NCBI RefSeq assembly: GCF_002775205.1
Contig: NC_036450.1
Span: 23,400,288-23,464,287 of the forward strand
Length of the DNA stretch: 64,000 nucleotides
Reading direction: 5' to 3'
Source: Xiphophorus maculatus
Taxonomy: Eukaryota; Chordata; Actinopteri; Cyprinodontiformes; Poeciliidae
The notes below the pieces were generated by a model that saw nothing but the letters and a program-made list of their open reading frames with translations, was not told the DNA's origin and did not search any database. Both the position numbers and the translations under genes were made by a program. Within the stretch, counting starts at the first letter, position 1, and the number at the start of each line of letters is the position of its first letter. Below are positions 47,524 through 60,000 of this stretch, one piece after another.

Positions 47524-48052
47524 TAAGGGTGTTTTCACACCTGATAGTCCTTTAGACTCGGTTCGATGGGGTAACGTGTTACATTTTCAACATTTGTTAC
47601 ATTTTCAACTGGTGCGGTTTGCTTTCACACTAAACTGTGTCAAACGATCCCAGCCCTTTGAAAAACCTGTTTGGGCGCTGCACCAAGAACCGCTGAGGGG
47701 AATTAACATCCTACTTCGCAAAGCGTAAACAAAAATGAAGTAGGGTCATAATTTAGCAATTGTAGGACGTCTGTTTTGTCTTTGGTAAAAGACCATGAGC
47801 CGTTTCTCTCGCTACCGCTTTGGAGCGATCTCATGTCTGCTTGCATTCACATATGCATTCGAACCGCGCCACAGTTCACTTCAACAGAACTGAGACTTAG
47901 GTTTTTTTAGGCCGAGCAGAGTTTGCTTCTTACATCCGCATCAGAGTTCGATTAGGCCATGAACACCTTCCCAAACGAGTCGGACTTTCGGGGCAAATGA
48001 ACTAGAGTTCAATTAACGTGAACTAAACAGTCCTGGTGTGAATGCACCCTAA
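47524..48052. mobile_element. PIF/Harbinger-type MITE in the f2rl2 3' UTR
   Basis: Element 47527-48049 has inverted ends GGGTGTTTTCACACC and (reverse strand) GGGTGCATTCACACC and is flanked by TAA on both sides, the 3-base TWA duplication of PIF/Harbinger elements. It begins ten bases after the f2rl2 stop codon. The 193-codon frame at 47147-47728 is a shadow of f2rl2 running into this element. Confidence 0.85.
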
Positions 48053-48177
48053 ATGTTTTAAAGAAAACTGACAAATTTCATGCTTTCTGTGGCTGGAACC
48101 CAAAGAGAAAGTAATTCGGGTTAAGGGAGCGTTAGCCTTGATGCAAAGGCTGTTTTGAAAGTAGCACTTTTCTTTTC

Positions 48178-48183
48178 AATAAA
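48178..48183 (+). terminator. Candidate poly(A) signal of f2rl2
   Basis: AATAAA 660 bases past the stop and 126 bases after the MITE; the first clear hexamer downstream of the gene. Confidence 0.55.
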
Positions 48184-50079
48184 TGTTTATGACAGATTGG
48201 TTTAATGAAACCTGTACCTTTTTTACCAGTTTGATGTTAATGTTACAAAATAGTTGAAAGCATTCTTAAATGTAATTTCTTTCAAGCTGATAAGTACGGA
48301 GCCCCTCTGCTGACACGGGAGACGAAAAAAACCCCAAAAAACTACTCACACCTCTTGAAGCTCTTTTACATTTGGAAAAGCAGCATTTTGTTTGGATTTA
48401 AGAATAATGCATGAAGGTTTATGACTGAAAATGTTTTACAAGGGGCAGACATTGCAAATTAGCTTTGGCTACAAATGTTAGCATGTAAGGTGGTTGTTAA
48501 TACCTGGGACTTGTTCATATCGAAATAGATAATTCAATTCAACGCCACTAAAACCAGATCTTATTTTAAAAAACCATTAAGGATCAAAGTGCTGTACAGA
48601 TGAGTAAAACATAAAAAAAGATTAAAAAGGCATTAAACAGATGCAATCATAAACATAAAGGAGAATCAAATAAATGAGTAAATAATACTTGCAACATCTC
48701 AGATGGCGTCGAAACAAAGATGGGTTTTATGACGGGATTAAAAAATGTTCCATCATGCTGTAACTAGTTTAAATTCCTAAGAAAGCTGGACAATGTTCCA
48801 AAGAATAGAAGCGTTTAGCTGCCAGTGTTACGTAATAAATTCAGGAGACGTGTCTCAGTAAAGCAGGAAAGTTTCTCATTTTAATGACTCACAAAATTAA
48901 ATACCTTAAAACGCCATAAGGGGGTTTCCTGTGACTCTCCATCTTCTCACTCTGTTTCATCTTCTACTGCAAGGTGTTGCTGTTTTACTGTTACGACTTT
49001 TCCTGTTGAAACGAGAACACAGTTTGGCTTTAGTGAGGTATAAACCTCTATGCGGCTGTTTTATATCTCTTTAAACAAAAACGTTTCTCATTATAACGAA
49101 GTACTTCTCTTGAATTTATTTTCATCCTATCTAAATGGCGTAAAACGTGGTTTCCTGCAGGTGGATTATCCTGTAAACAATGCCATCATTCACCAACTTC
49201 TTGGACAGCCAGTAGCTACTGTCCTTTTTGGAAAGTCATGACCTGGAAAATGACGAAGCACAACCTTGCTACTAAAAGTAAAGCTAGCATGCCAAGACTT
49301 AAGAGCTGTAAGCACAAAAGTGGCAGAATGCTAACTAGCTAGTAACTCAGATTACTGTTAGTTAGCTTGGCAGACGCTGCTCCATACACAGCAGAGCAGC
49401 AAAAGGAGATGCCACTCCATAAAATAAGCACATTTACTTGGAACTACTCTGACTTTAGATCTGGAACTTCTTGTGACAGAAGCCGAAATTAAATCTTGAT
49501 TTTTCTAAATATCTTCAGCTCGGACAAATCTTTGTTTTGAGTACATGAAACGACTGACACTCACCCTTGTTGCCTCACTCTTCGTTATGCGGTCAGTATA
49601 ACATGGATTGCACTGAGGAAATACAACTTCAGCAGTGCATATTGGCTGTTATGTGGCTGCAGTTTTAGATGACTAGAAAAAAAAACAAAAAACACTGGGT
49701 TGGTCAAAAGTTTCACTGACAAGTCCCAGCACGACACTGGTTTAATGTGAAGATCCATCTTGTGTACATTTTTCTTGAGCAAGAATGAAACGCAGAGTAA
49801 AAACCAGCACTTATTTTGCTTAAGCTTTGCTCTTTATAAATGTATTTATTTGTATTTTTTTTACTGTGAAGATCTCCTTTGTCCCTTTTATTAAATGTTA
49901 TCCTGTATTTCACTTTACATATTGTATAGCTTACTGATGATGATTAAATAAATAAGTTGCAAAATATGTGTGGTTTTCATTGGAAGTTGTAGGTGGTTTA
50001 TTAAGTATAATGGGTAACATTTCGCTCAGACAGCTGATGTTCACTGTCAGGTTGGGCCGAAGGGTGTATGTTCCAGGTA

Positions 50080-50477
50080 AGGCTGAAACGATTAATCAAA
50101 TTAATCGTGATTAAACATTTATTGAAATAATCGTCAACTAATCGATTATTAATCGTTAACTGGACTATTCAGACTCTAAAAAATGTCCATTTGCTGAAAG
50201 AACAACACAGTCAGAGTAGCAAATAAGTCAAAACTACAAATAATCAACAGTTTTTTAAAGGAATGCTATGTTATTTGATTTCTTATTCACAAAAGTAATT
50301 GAATTATTTGCTTATTTGCATCTTTCATTGTACTTCAAATATTGTATAAAAAAGCCTTACGTGGTTAAATGAAAAAAATTGCAAAATTTGCCATTGTTTT
50401 CTTTTGTATCAGATCAATCAATTAATCAATAGAAATGTCAATTGTCAATTGCTAAAATAACCGTTAGTTGCAGCCCT
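50080..50477. mobile_element. hAT-type non-autonomous element
   Basis: The left end AGGCTGAAACGATTAATC and the right end (reverse strand AGGGCTGCAACTAACGGTTA) have the structure of the common fish CAGGGCTGCAACTAACGATT-type hAT family, with AT-rich ATCGATTA repeats inside. The target-site duplication is unclear. Confidence 0.6.
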
Positions 50478-52638
50478 GGTTTCAGAGTGTTAAAAAGTGA
50501 ATTGACTGTGTGTGCTGATTTTTTAAAAAACTTTTGGGACATGTCCATTTGTGACCTTGATTTCATGGCGTGCCATTTGGTCTGTCACATAAAATCTCAA
50601 GAACATACACCGGAGTTTTAGGCTCGTAATGTGAAACACCTGAAAATGGTCAAGAGTTGCAAATGCTTGGTCAGCTTAGGCCTGTTTCCCGACACAGCAG
50701 GAGGAATTTTTGCAATCGCAGCAAAATACTTAATGCAACATCATTTTGAATTTCCTCAAAACTAACTTCTTCATTCCTCATCTCTCTGACTAAACATTTC
50801 TTTTCTCGCCCGTGGGCTGATATGTAATATTTGTAAACTTTTGCTATCAATCTCTCACATATCTTCCTCTGATTTTAATGGAAATACTGTCAGATATTGA
50901 CCTTTCTTTGCATTTCACATGGTAGTATTCTCTGCATCATTTAATCTCAGACTAACAAAACATATTTCTTGGACTTCCTCATTCTTATGTGTTTCTGCAT
51001 GTGCTGCACATCTATACCATTTACACAACTACTACTTAAAAATCATCATAGTAAATTATCTCATTCAACACTGTGCAAGCACTTTGTCTGCGCTGATGAA
51101 GACTCACTTACCTCAGGATCAAAGATGCTTGAAAGATTGAAATATTTGAAGCCAATAATTATCTGACCACCTGGAGCTCAGTGGTATTTTCTGACAATGA
51201 CACTGAAAGTCCATTACCAGGTCATTCGATCCTTAGATATGTAAAGAAACCATCAAAATGCCCAGATCACAGTAATCCATGCAGTTTGGCTCTGAGAAAT
51301 CCACATTCTGGATCCTGACACACATCCACTTTGCGCCTCTGTAACACGTTTTTTCCAAGTGTGAAACAGTAAAGTAAATCACATGAAAGTAGCTTTAGAA
51401 CTGCAGAATCCCTTCAAATAGTCTAACCCTTTCGCCTAAATGTAGTTTCTTATCTTTACCATCAATTAATCTTTTTTTATTTCCTGAGGTTTGTACTGCA
51501 CGCTAGTTTTACTAAATCATGATTTGCAGATAAATTGTTGTTGCTTAATGTTTTATAGTATTTTAAACGAAGCAGCCAAAAGTCTATATGTGAAACGGTT
51601 TGGTGCCGCAGAATATTGTCATGACAAAACACTGCAGTGCTGTTCAAACACAATACTTTGCATAACAAGTTTTTTTAATGTCCGTCTCCGGGGTAGTTTG
51701 GCTCTGTAGGAAAAGAATGAGCATCTTCCTCGTGCCTCCCCTTTTTCTGACCAATCACCAGTCCGAGGAGAATGGCTCTTATGTAAGTGGGACTGAAAGC
51801 ACTGCTCAGAAGAGGAAAAAATTATGTGTTTTTGCACTGCTACATGTGCTTCAGCTTTAGGTTTGTGTAAGGTTCGTTAAAGGGCAAGGCTTAGTTAAGG
51901 ACCTGCAGTCGGTCAGCAGAGCCAGGAATAAAACATTTCTCTATTTATGACTATTCTATTTTGTAGAACTGTCGAACGTGAAGTGAAAACTTGTTTATTT
52001 CTGTGTCATGTCTTAACCTCAAAACACAAAGTTCAGCTCATGAATATGTTTTGGTTTGGTGATTTCTAAATGTGTTGGAGCTATTCTGGTAAAAAGCAGA
52101 ACCAAAACTCGGCCTAACCAGACAAAACAGACTTCCCTTTAAGTGTTCAAGTAAAACATTTAGAAACACCTGAATATCTCACACGAGGGAAAGAAAAAGT
52201 AGAGACTGTGGGAAAATGGCAGAAATTGCTTATATTAGAAGGCCACATTTTACACCAAATTTAGTAATTTGGCAAGAGGCAACTATATACGCATCCTTCT
52301 CCTACTCTTTTTCTAGACTCTGGATTCCCAAATGATGTACAAAATTTACATTAAATCTTTAAATTAAACTTTGGACCAACAACAGTTCAGCCATTTTTCT
52401 TCTAACCCATATAAGACACAATGTTCCATCTTGTTCATGAGGTGGCTTAACACAAGAAAATGGACAGTTGTTAGTTTTTCTTTCCATTCAGCTGTAGCTA
52501 TCTTAGGACAGCCAACTAGCTTCCTTAGCAATCTCTCCCTGTGGCTTACCGTCCTTGTAGAGAGTACGAGCCCATAATAGTCAATAAAGAGCTTCGTGAA
52601 ACGAAGAGGAAGCTATTTCTATTAATTATATTCAAATG

Positions 52639-52653
52639 GTGCCACCTGGTGGT
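52639..52653 (-). promoter_or_regulatory. CTCF-like motif, minus orientation
   Basis: The minus strand reads ACCACCAGGTGGCAC, close to the CTCF core. It faces the plus-oriented site at 27259-27275. Confidence 0.35.
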
Positions 52654-52809
52654 TTATTAGGAGAATGTAATAAAAAGCCTCACAACTCTTCAAATGAAAC
52701 TCTTTATTCAGTTTGTGGAATCCACCTTTAGCGCCTCATTCTCTTTTCTTATCAAAATAAATCATGTCAAGGACACGTAAATTGTTTTACACACAATCCC
52801 AAACTTTGT

Positions 52810-53240
52810 TCGGCAGCAAAGGTCCTCGAATCTGACGCTTGCCGTCCTTGTTGCTCAATTCCGGCAACAACATTTCCGGCTCCCAAATGTTATAATTCAT
52901 CTAACTAAAAACTCTCTGGACGCAGATTCGAGCGCCTCTGCTGGGTGAACAGTTTGCGGGACGTACATTTTTGCGCCAGCGCGCGCTCTCGCGGCTCCGT
53001 GAGCATCCGTCCACAACACATCTGACGACACGCAGCAGCGGTACATTCATTAACCCGGGAAAACGCGTCTCCTAACCCGCACAAAGGAACAACGAAGATA
53101 CAGAAAAATGGCTGGAGAGCGAGGGGGGGAGGTACACACACAACATGGAGACTTTAGTAACAAACATGCAGGATTTTTGTGAGACGTTTGTTCGGCACAA
53201 GTCGGAGCTGCAAGGGTAAAAAGCGCTAAACGCGGTAAAG
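52810..53240. promoter_or_regulatory. CpG-rich orphan promoter-like block with a possible first exon
   Basis: CpG-dense against AT-rich surroundings. It has two TTCCGG ETS-type sites (AATTCCGGCAACAACATTTCCGG region, about 52858-52880). On the plus strand an ATG at 53145 opens METLVTNMQDFCETFVRHKS, then ELQ, meeting a possible donor (CAAGG|GTAAAA) at 53215. No downstream exon was found and no family is recognised. It could equally drive a minus-strand or non-coding transcript. Confidence 0.35.
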
Positions 53241-55600
53241 AGAAGTTTTAAAATCTGGTAAAACACCTAAAGACAGAAAAACCGTCCGATTTACTAGGGC
53301 CATTATAGGCGAAGGAGTAAATTTACGCCAAAAAAATTCAGAGAAAACTTTGAAAAGTCAAAACTTTCTGAGTTTTTCCTTGCAATGTTCGACTTACTGG
53401 ACCTCACAAATTTCTTCACTTTTCTATAAAATTTCCAACATTAATCTCAAAATTTCTGAGTGTTTTGATGGAAATGTGCTCCCTTTTTTTCTAACGACCA
53501 TGCTGTAGTAGGATTTATTAATGACAAATAAATAAATAAACTATTAAGAATGAAAGCACTACCAAATTGGGAAATGCATTGTGTTACTGAACATTTCCAG
53601 ATATGAGGGTTTATCCTTAAATCCCATTGCACAATCGAAGTACTGTTAGCATAGCAGCAAGCATGACGTTCAGACGATGCTGTTGATCATTTTAGTTTAC
53701 TCAAATGCCCTCCATACAATAAAAATGGAGGTATCCCTCTAGAAAGAGGACATTAGCAGCGTTTCAAATTGAGCTGTTACGGTTATCTAGAGGAAACTCC
53801 TAAAACTTCAAAAAACCATTTCTAAAATTATTTACTTGCTTGAGACTCGCAGACCGTTGAAACATTTGCTCTCATTGTGCTGAGATCTAAAAAAAAAACA
53901 CAAATTGCACAACAGACTAAAACAGTCGGCCGTTTAGCAAATATAATCTGCTAAAATTTTTGAGAGCTAACACCATAGACATGGCTTTTATTGTTGGTAG
54001 AGGATGTTAACTAAACCTTTTGTACAACACACTTGAATGGTTAAAAAAAAGAGGAAAAAATTTGAGTGTCAGAACCTTCACGCACACACACATCCATAAG
54101 GAACCAAAGGAGGGGAAAAAAAGCAAGAAAGAGCAGCAAAGCATCCAGCAGAGGTTTGGAAGAAGAGCTGGGCTAGACAGAGAGAGAGGCACAAGTTCAG
54201 AGAAAGGCTTTTGAGTTTCACAGGGAGCAGCAGCAAGGCAGAGGAGGTCAACACAGGACACAGAGGACCAAGAGACACCGTGAGCAAACCGACAGGAGAA
54301 ACATAGAAAGAAAGAGAAGCACAAGTTTAGACACCGACAGAAATGTCCTGTGGCGTAGATTCTTTACAGAAGAGCGAAGCCCTTCGTGGCGAGCTTGACG
54401 CCGCGACACGTACAGAGACACGAAGAGAGGAAGAGACAGGAAGCATTCAGACAAAAAGGACTCTACTCCCAAAAGTCTCCACAGTAAAAAGCAGAAAATG
54501 TAAACTTTTTTTTAGTATTTAGAAATGTAGCTGCAGAAGTTGCCAGTTTTGACTAAACTACTTTATTATTATTTCATTTTATTACTTTTTTACCTTATGA
54601 CTTTGTCAGTCTTGCAATTTGCGTCAAAATGCTTGATGATCATCAACCTTTCATTATATGTTCATCATGAAGAACATATTTCCAGTTTCTAACTGGTGAC
54701 TAGACACAATGCAGCACAAGACGCCCAATGCTAAAACTATGAAAGGTTGTTAAGAGAGGTTTTGGAGCTTGCAGTTGGATTTGCATGAAACATGAAAGGA
54801 TTGTTATAATTCTCAACAACATACGCCATGTTATCCAGCGTAGCAACACCCCAGTTTCAAAGATTTTAATACATAAATGACTCCACCAGTATTCATAAAA
54901 CAAAACAAAAGCAAATGAAGTCAAAATGGGAACGATTGTGAAAAAAACACACCACAAATGTGTAAAACTAAGATGGCGTATTTGAGTCCTTGCAAATAGA
55001 AAAAGCAAAGAAAAATTCTGCCCAAAAACTGAGAAATTTTTAGATGAACAAGTTTTCTAGAAACACTTTCTAAGATCCAAAAGTCAAACATTTGCAACTT
55101 TTGAAACTCAGCAAATTTCCAAAGTTGCATATTTTTGACTTTTCAAACTCAGTAATTTCCTTTTTTGTTTAGTTTTGTTATTTTCTTGTAGAAAAATTTC
55201 CGAACTTAATCTACAATGACTCTAATACATCAACAGAGTAAAACCCTTGAATTTCAGTCGTGTACTTTCTTTTAATCATAACTTCAGGTTGAATTTTCCA
55301 CGGTCTGGTTTGGATCTTTTACTTTTAGTTTATTTTTTTCAAATCTGATGGCATAATGTGCAATTCTAGAAAACAACCACTGGGTGTCACACTAGAGCAG
55401 CAGTGTACTATGCAAAAGCCCCAGCAACGTTTCACTCACGGAGCTCCAGCAGTCAGTAAACACTTTGCCAGGCTGTTGAACATAGAGACATGTGGAAAAG
55501 CCTCTCTTTTCACCAAACTGTAACTTTCACGTCTTTTCAAATGATGAGATGCTACATCAGTGCAAAACTATGAAAGCTCAATTTCTGCATATGGAATTTA

Positions 55601-55829
55601 CTCTAGAGCAGCGTTTCCCAATTCCGGTCCTCAGGCCCCCCTGCTCTGCATGTTTTAGATGTGCCTCTATTCCAGAGCAGCTGATTCAAATGATTGCATG
55701 ACCATCAAGTGCTGCAGAAACCTGTTGATCACCCATATATTCAATCCAGGTGTGTAGCAGAAGGGAAACACCTAAAACATGCAGGGCAGGGAGGCCTGAG
55801 GACCGGAATTGGGAAACGCCGCTCTAGAG
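55601..55829. mobile_element. hAT-type MITE with perfect 8-base target-site duplication
   Basis: Element 55609-55821 starts CAGCGTTTCCCAATTCCGGT and ends with its near-perfect inverse (about 45 bases of inverted terminal sequence). CTCTAGAG flanks it at 55601-55608 and 55822-55829. The terminus and duplication length are those of hAT elements. Confidence 0.92.
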
Positions 55830-56885
55830 GTTCCTTATAAAGAACCACTTTGGAGACGTTTTGTTATATTGTTTTTATTTTGACCATAACAGCTGCTTCT
55901 GCTATGACAAATAAATAATAAATGAATAATAAAACAGAGCAGCTGTTAATGTAAAGGTTTTGTAAGAAGACTGGCGCTATTAGTCATCTCTTGTAATTTT
56001 AATCTATCCAACTTCTAATAAATCTTCTTTGGCTTCTTGATGAACGTTTGCAATATTAATATAACGGTCACTACTGATGTCATTGTAGGATACCATATAA
56101 AAAATAAACTTAATATACTTCAACAATATGTGGAAAATTATTATTTGAAAAGTAACAAAATATATTAAACTAGTTTTAAAAAAAATGGTTCATCACAGCC
56201 ATATTTATTTCTGCTGACTTTTCAAAATATAAATGCACAACAGAAGTAGGTTCTGCCTTCCAAGGGGCATATGCATGAATAATTTAAGAGACATAAAGGC
56301 CAATGTTTGATGATTATGTTGTTTTGTGATCGTTTGCAGCACTAATTGAAAAGCCGTGTTGTTTCTCAAAGTGCAAACTCATTGACAAGTCATAGAGCAT
56401 GTAATTGTGTCTGTATATACTTTCTTTCTGAGCAGTACTGGGGAAGATATGAAAGGTTGCTGAAACACCAAGCCTTTTGCAGCTTTTGTACACACCTTTG
56501 TGTGTACCTTTGCATGTGTGAAAAAGCTTGTAGCTAATGAGCTGCTGTTTCATCTCCACTCATGAAGCCTTCTGCTTTAAACACCAACAGTTCTGGAAAA
56601 AAGTTAAACTGGCATCTGGTGCATCTGTAAGACAATTTTCAATACAAGCTTTCTCTGTAAAACTGCATTAGACTCTTAACCAGGTATTTTACTCAGAATC
56701 AACTGAACAATCATTACCTGTAATTTTGAGTTGTTGTGATGCTTAGCATTGTTTCTTTTAAATGAAATACATTTGGGAAATGGCAGCAATAACTGTTTCA
56801 GTGATGTTTAAATAAACAATAGCTGAAAACCAAGTGTTCAGTAGGCTGAGTAAAAACCTGGTAAACCTGTTATTTTGGCCGCCGT

Positions 56886-57069
56886 TCACATGAGGACGTT
56901 GGATCGTGTGTCTGGTAGTCGGAGGCCCACCAGTCCGCCACCAACCAAAACAGCTGACGCCAGGAGAATAGGAATAGCCTTGGTGATGCCAACCAGGGAG
57001 CCAAAAATCAGGTTGCCAAGAACTGCTGCCAACTTACAAATGGCGTTACAGAAGCCAAATCCTGTGCCC
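56886..57069 (-). CDS. sv2c: sv2c terminal exon
   Basis: Acceptor TGATCTTCAG. Encodes GTGFGFCNAICKLAAVLGNL through the conserved C-terminus LPDTRSNVLM and a TGA stop. Confidence 0.93.
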
Positions 57070-60000
57070 CTGAAGATCAAGAGACAAACAAAGCAGTCAG
57101 CCATGAACAGAATGTGTATCCTTAGCTACAATCAAAAAGATCAGATGTTCAGTCACTCACTTATACTTAGTACCAGCTACTTACTGAGGACTTAAGTAAG
57201 GGTAGCCAGTGTCTTTTGTTTTTCCGACATCACTTTAGTGTGACTGTATTTAATAATTATCCGATGAGTATTCAGTTTCACTGCGTTGCTAGGAACACCT
57301 GGCCATTCCTCCAGAAGAGCATTTGTGAGGTCAGTGAGTAACCCACGCTCACAGTTCCCTTTGTAGTTCATCCCAAAGATCCTCAACAGGTTGAGGGATT
57401 TGTCAAGTGTAGTTTCTTTACACCAAACCTCACATTTTCTTATAGACCTTACTTTGTGCACTGGTGTGCAGTTATGTTGGAGCTGCAGGGACCATCCCCA
57501 AACTTCCCACAAAGTTGGGAGCAACAGAACTGGACAATAAATCAATAGGAATATATGTCGCGATAGACACTTGACCAACAGCTAATACGTCTGATTGAAT
57601 GTTCAGATATGTAATATATTCACTGAACTCCAATCCAAATCCGTACAGCATTCAGGGGGATGTAGGAAGGAGACAAACTTTAGCCGCTCAATCTCTGAAG
57701 TGGCAACAACAAATTGATTCACTCTGTGGTTACCTAGCAAAGTAACTCACTACTCACTTATTTAGTGAGTAGTGAGTAGTTCCTTTTAGGGGTCTACTCA
57801 CCAAGACAAGATTTCAAGAATAACATTTCATTGCAATTCCTCCTTTCCCAAATTGTACACTTCACACAGTGTGGTAATGCAGCTACGAATTTCCCTTGTT
57901 TCCACTCTTCTTGGGTCATATGCTTTACAGTGCTAGATGTGCCACTTTACATTGTACTTGGTGATGCAAGGCTTAAATGAAGCAGTTTGGCTCTCTGCAC
58001 GCTGTTTTTGAGCTAATCTGAAAGTCACATATAGTTCGGAGATCTGCAGGAACTGGCATGGCAACTTTTGATGTTGCTGATTTTTGCTCACTATGCCTTA
58101 CACTTGGCTGTTCTCCACTCTGTGATATTAGCTAGCCTAACACTCTGTGGCTGAACTGATGAGTTTTCAACTGGTTACACTTTGTTTGAATACCATGAGA
58201 TTTGATGGTGTATAGTGGAACCACCGTTATTCGCAGCGGCCAGCGACCACAACTACCTACGAAGAGAATCTGAAGTCTGAAAATATAAAAATTGGCTGTT
58301 TTGCAAACATCAGACATTAGCATGTCAAGTAGCATTGCATTGTGAAGCTGAATTTAATTTTTTTCAAATATTTTAGACTTCTACTAAAAAAAATCCATGA
58401 CAGAATACAGGGTGGTGATGACAAAGTTTTACAAACCAGAACTGAAGCCATTAGTTGTTTCCAATTAATACCTATACCTTTGTTGGGGACAGAAAGTGTG
58501 TGTCTCAAAGACACATCAGTGCTTACACCACTCTCCATCTTTCACCGTAGTGGACCAGAACAGCCTTTTACTTTCCTACAATCACAGGTTATGAAACAAG
58601 TGCTTTGGTTATCTTGTGTTATAACTGAGACAATCTGTTCAATAATCAGCCATCAATCGGTCAACAACCCACTCTCCTCAGTTTTTCTGTCCTATCACAA
58701 CATTGGCTGGTGAACTGATATGGCCCAATGCTGCCCCAGTTTAATGGTCAGTTTGCAGATTTGTTGAATTTTCTCACATTTTCTCTTTTTTTAATGTCTT
58801 TCATATTGTCATTTTTGATATCCTGCTGTCGCCAGGTGAGAAAACTAGGGTTACTGTCGTAGAATATCAGTGAGTGAACCACTTGTACTTAAAATATACA
58901 AAACAAGGCTTGGCACTCATTCATCAAGTCGTACTACTAAACTTAATTGAGTAGTGTAACTCACCTCCTGTCTGTAGGGTACAACTCAGTGGTAACTACA
59001 TCCAGGGAGTTCCACGCAGAGATACTGAGACCGTTGTAGAGACAGAGCATGAAGATCATCATGGACTCGGAGGTGCCGAACCAAAGAAAAAAGCAGCTGA
59101 TTCCTGATAGCACCATGGAGCCTCCTGGAGGACAGCGTATAGAACATCCTTTACAAATGGCCCACATTTGTGTCACTGGGGGTCATTACAGATGCCTAGG
59201 CTGGCGTCCAGAGACCAAGGGGTCATTTTTGCACAAAGGTCAGAGCAGATCCTGGACCTACCTAACATGCTGAGGCGCCCTATCTTGTCCATGAGGAGAG
59301 CGGAAACGATGTTCCCCGGCAACACGGCCAGCGTTCCCAGGAAGTTGACGAAGTAGACCCAGTAGGCGCTGTAATCGTCGTCAAACGTCATCTGACAACC
59401 GGTTTTGTTGTGGTGGAAGGAGCTGTTGATCACTCTTGAATTTGTCAGCTTGGCATCATCTACGTCTGTAGAAAGCAGCATTAATGATCAGTTGAAAGGT
59501 CCATGGATTAAAATCAACATGAATTTCTGGCATTGAGTCTGGAAAAAATGCATTTCCACCAAGCTTAACGGTTTATTAAAGGTGCACGTTTTTATACGTA
59601 TGAGTTTCTGAGACAACTAAGGCCAACTAAGACCTTCCACTTCTATTTTTTTTATAAACCATATTTAAAAGTAAACTCAATGAAAAATACCCTAATTTCA
59701 CAGAATATAGAGAACCTTATAGATCTTCCGTAATGTGCAGGTGTTTTCCCTCCCATCATTATAAGAAGTGAAACAAACCTGCCTGCTGCAAAATTCCGCA
59801 TCATTATACTTCAGCAGCTGCTGCGGTGAGAAAACAGTCCGGCTTCTCTCCAAACACAAACACATATGTACACACACCATCCACCCGTCCGTTCTTATCC
59901 CGTCTCTCCTCATTTCGCCTTTTTCTCTTCACCATTTTTCCAGACATATTGCTGGGAGCAATGAGACTTCATTTCCCAGAGGGCTTTACCGGCAAACTTG

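Larger units (their letters stand above)
48053..56885. other. Intergenic region between f2rl2 and sv2c
   Basis: It contains a hAT element (50080-50477), a CTCF-like motif (52639-52653), an isolated CpG-rich promoter-like block (52810-53240), a purine-rich stretch at 54040-54490 with a 59-codon frame, and a hAT MITE with duplication (55601-55829). No gene is confirmed. Confidence 0.5.

Noticed and set aside
47147-47728. 193-codon plus-strand frame overlapping f2rl2
   Set aside because: Shadow frame of f2rl2 extending into the Harbinger MITE.
54346-54525. 59-codon frame starting MSCGVDSLQKSEALRGELDA in a purine-rich stretch
   Set aside because: No homology recognised, no downstream splice partner; purine bias alone could keep it open.
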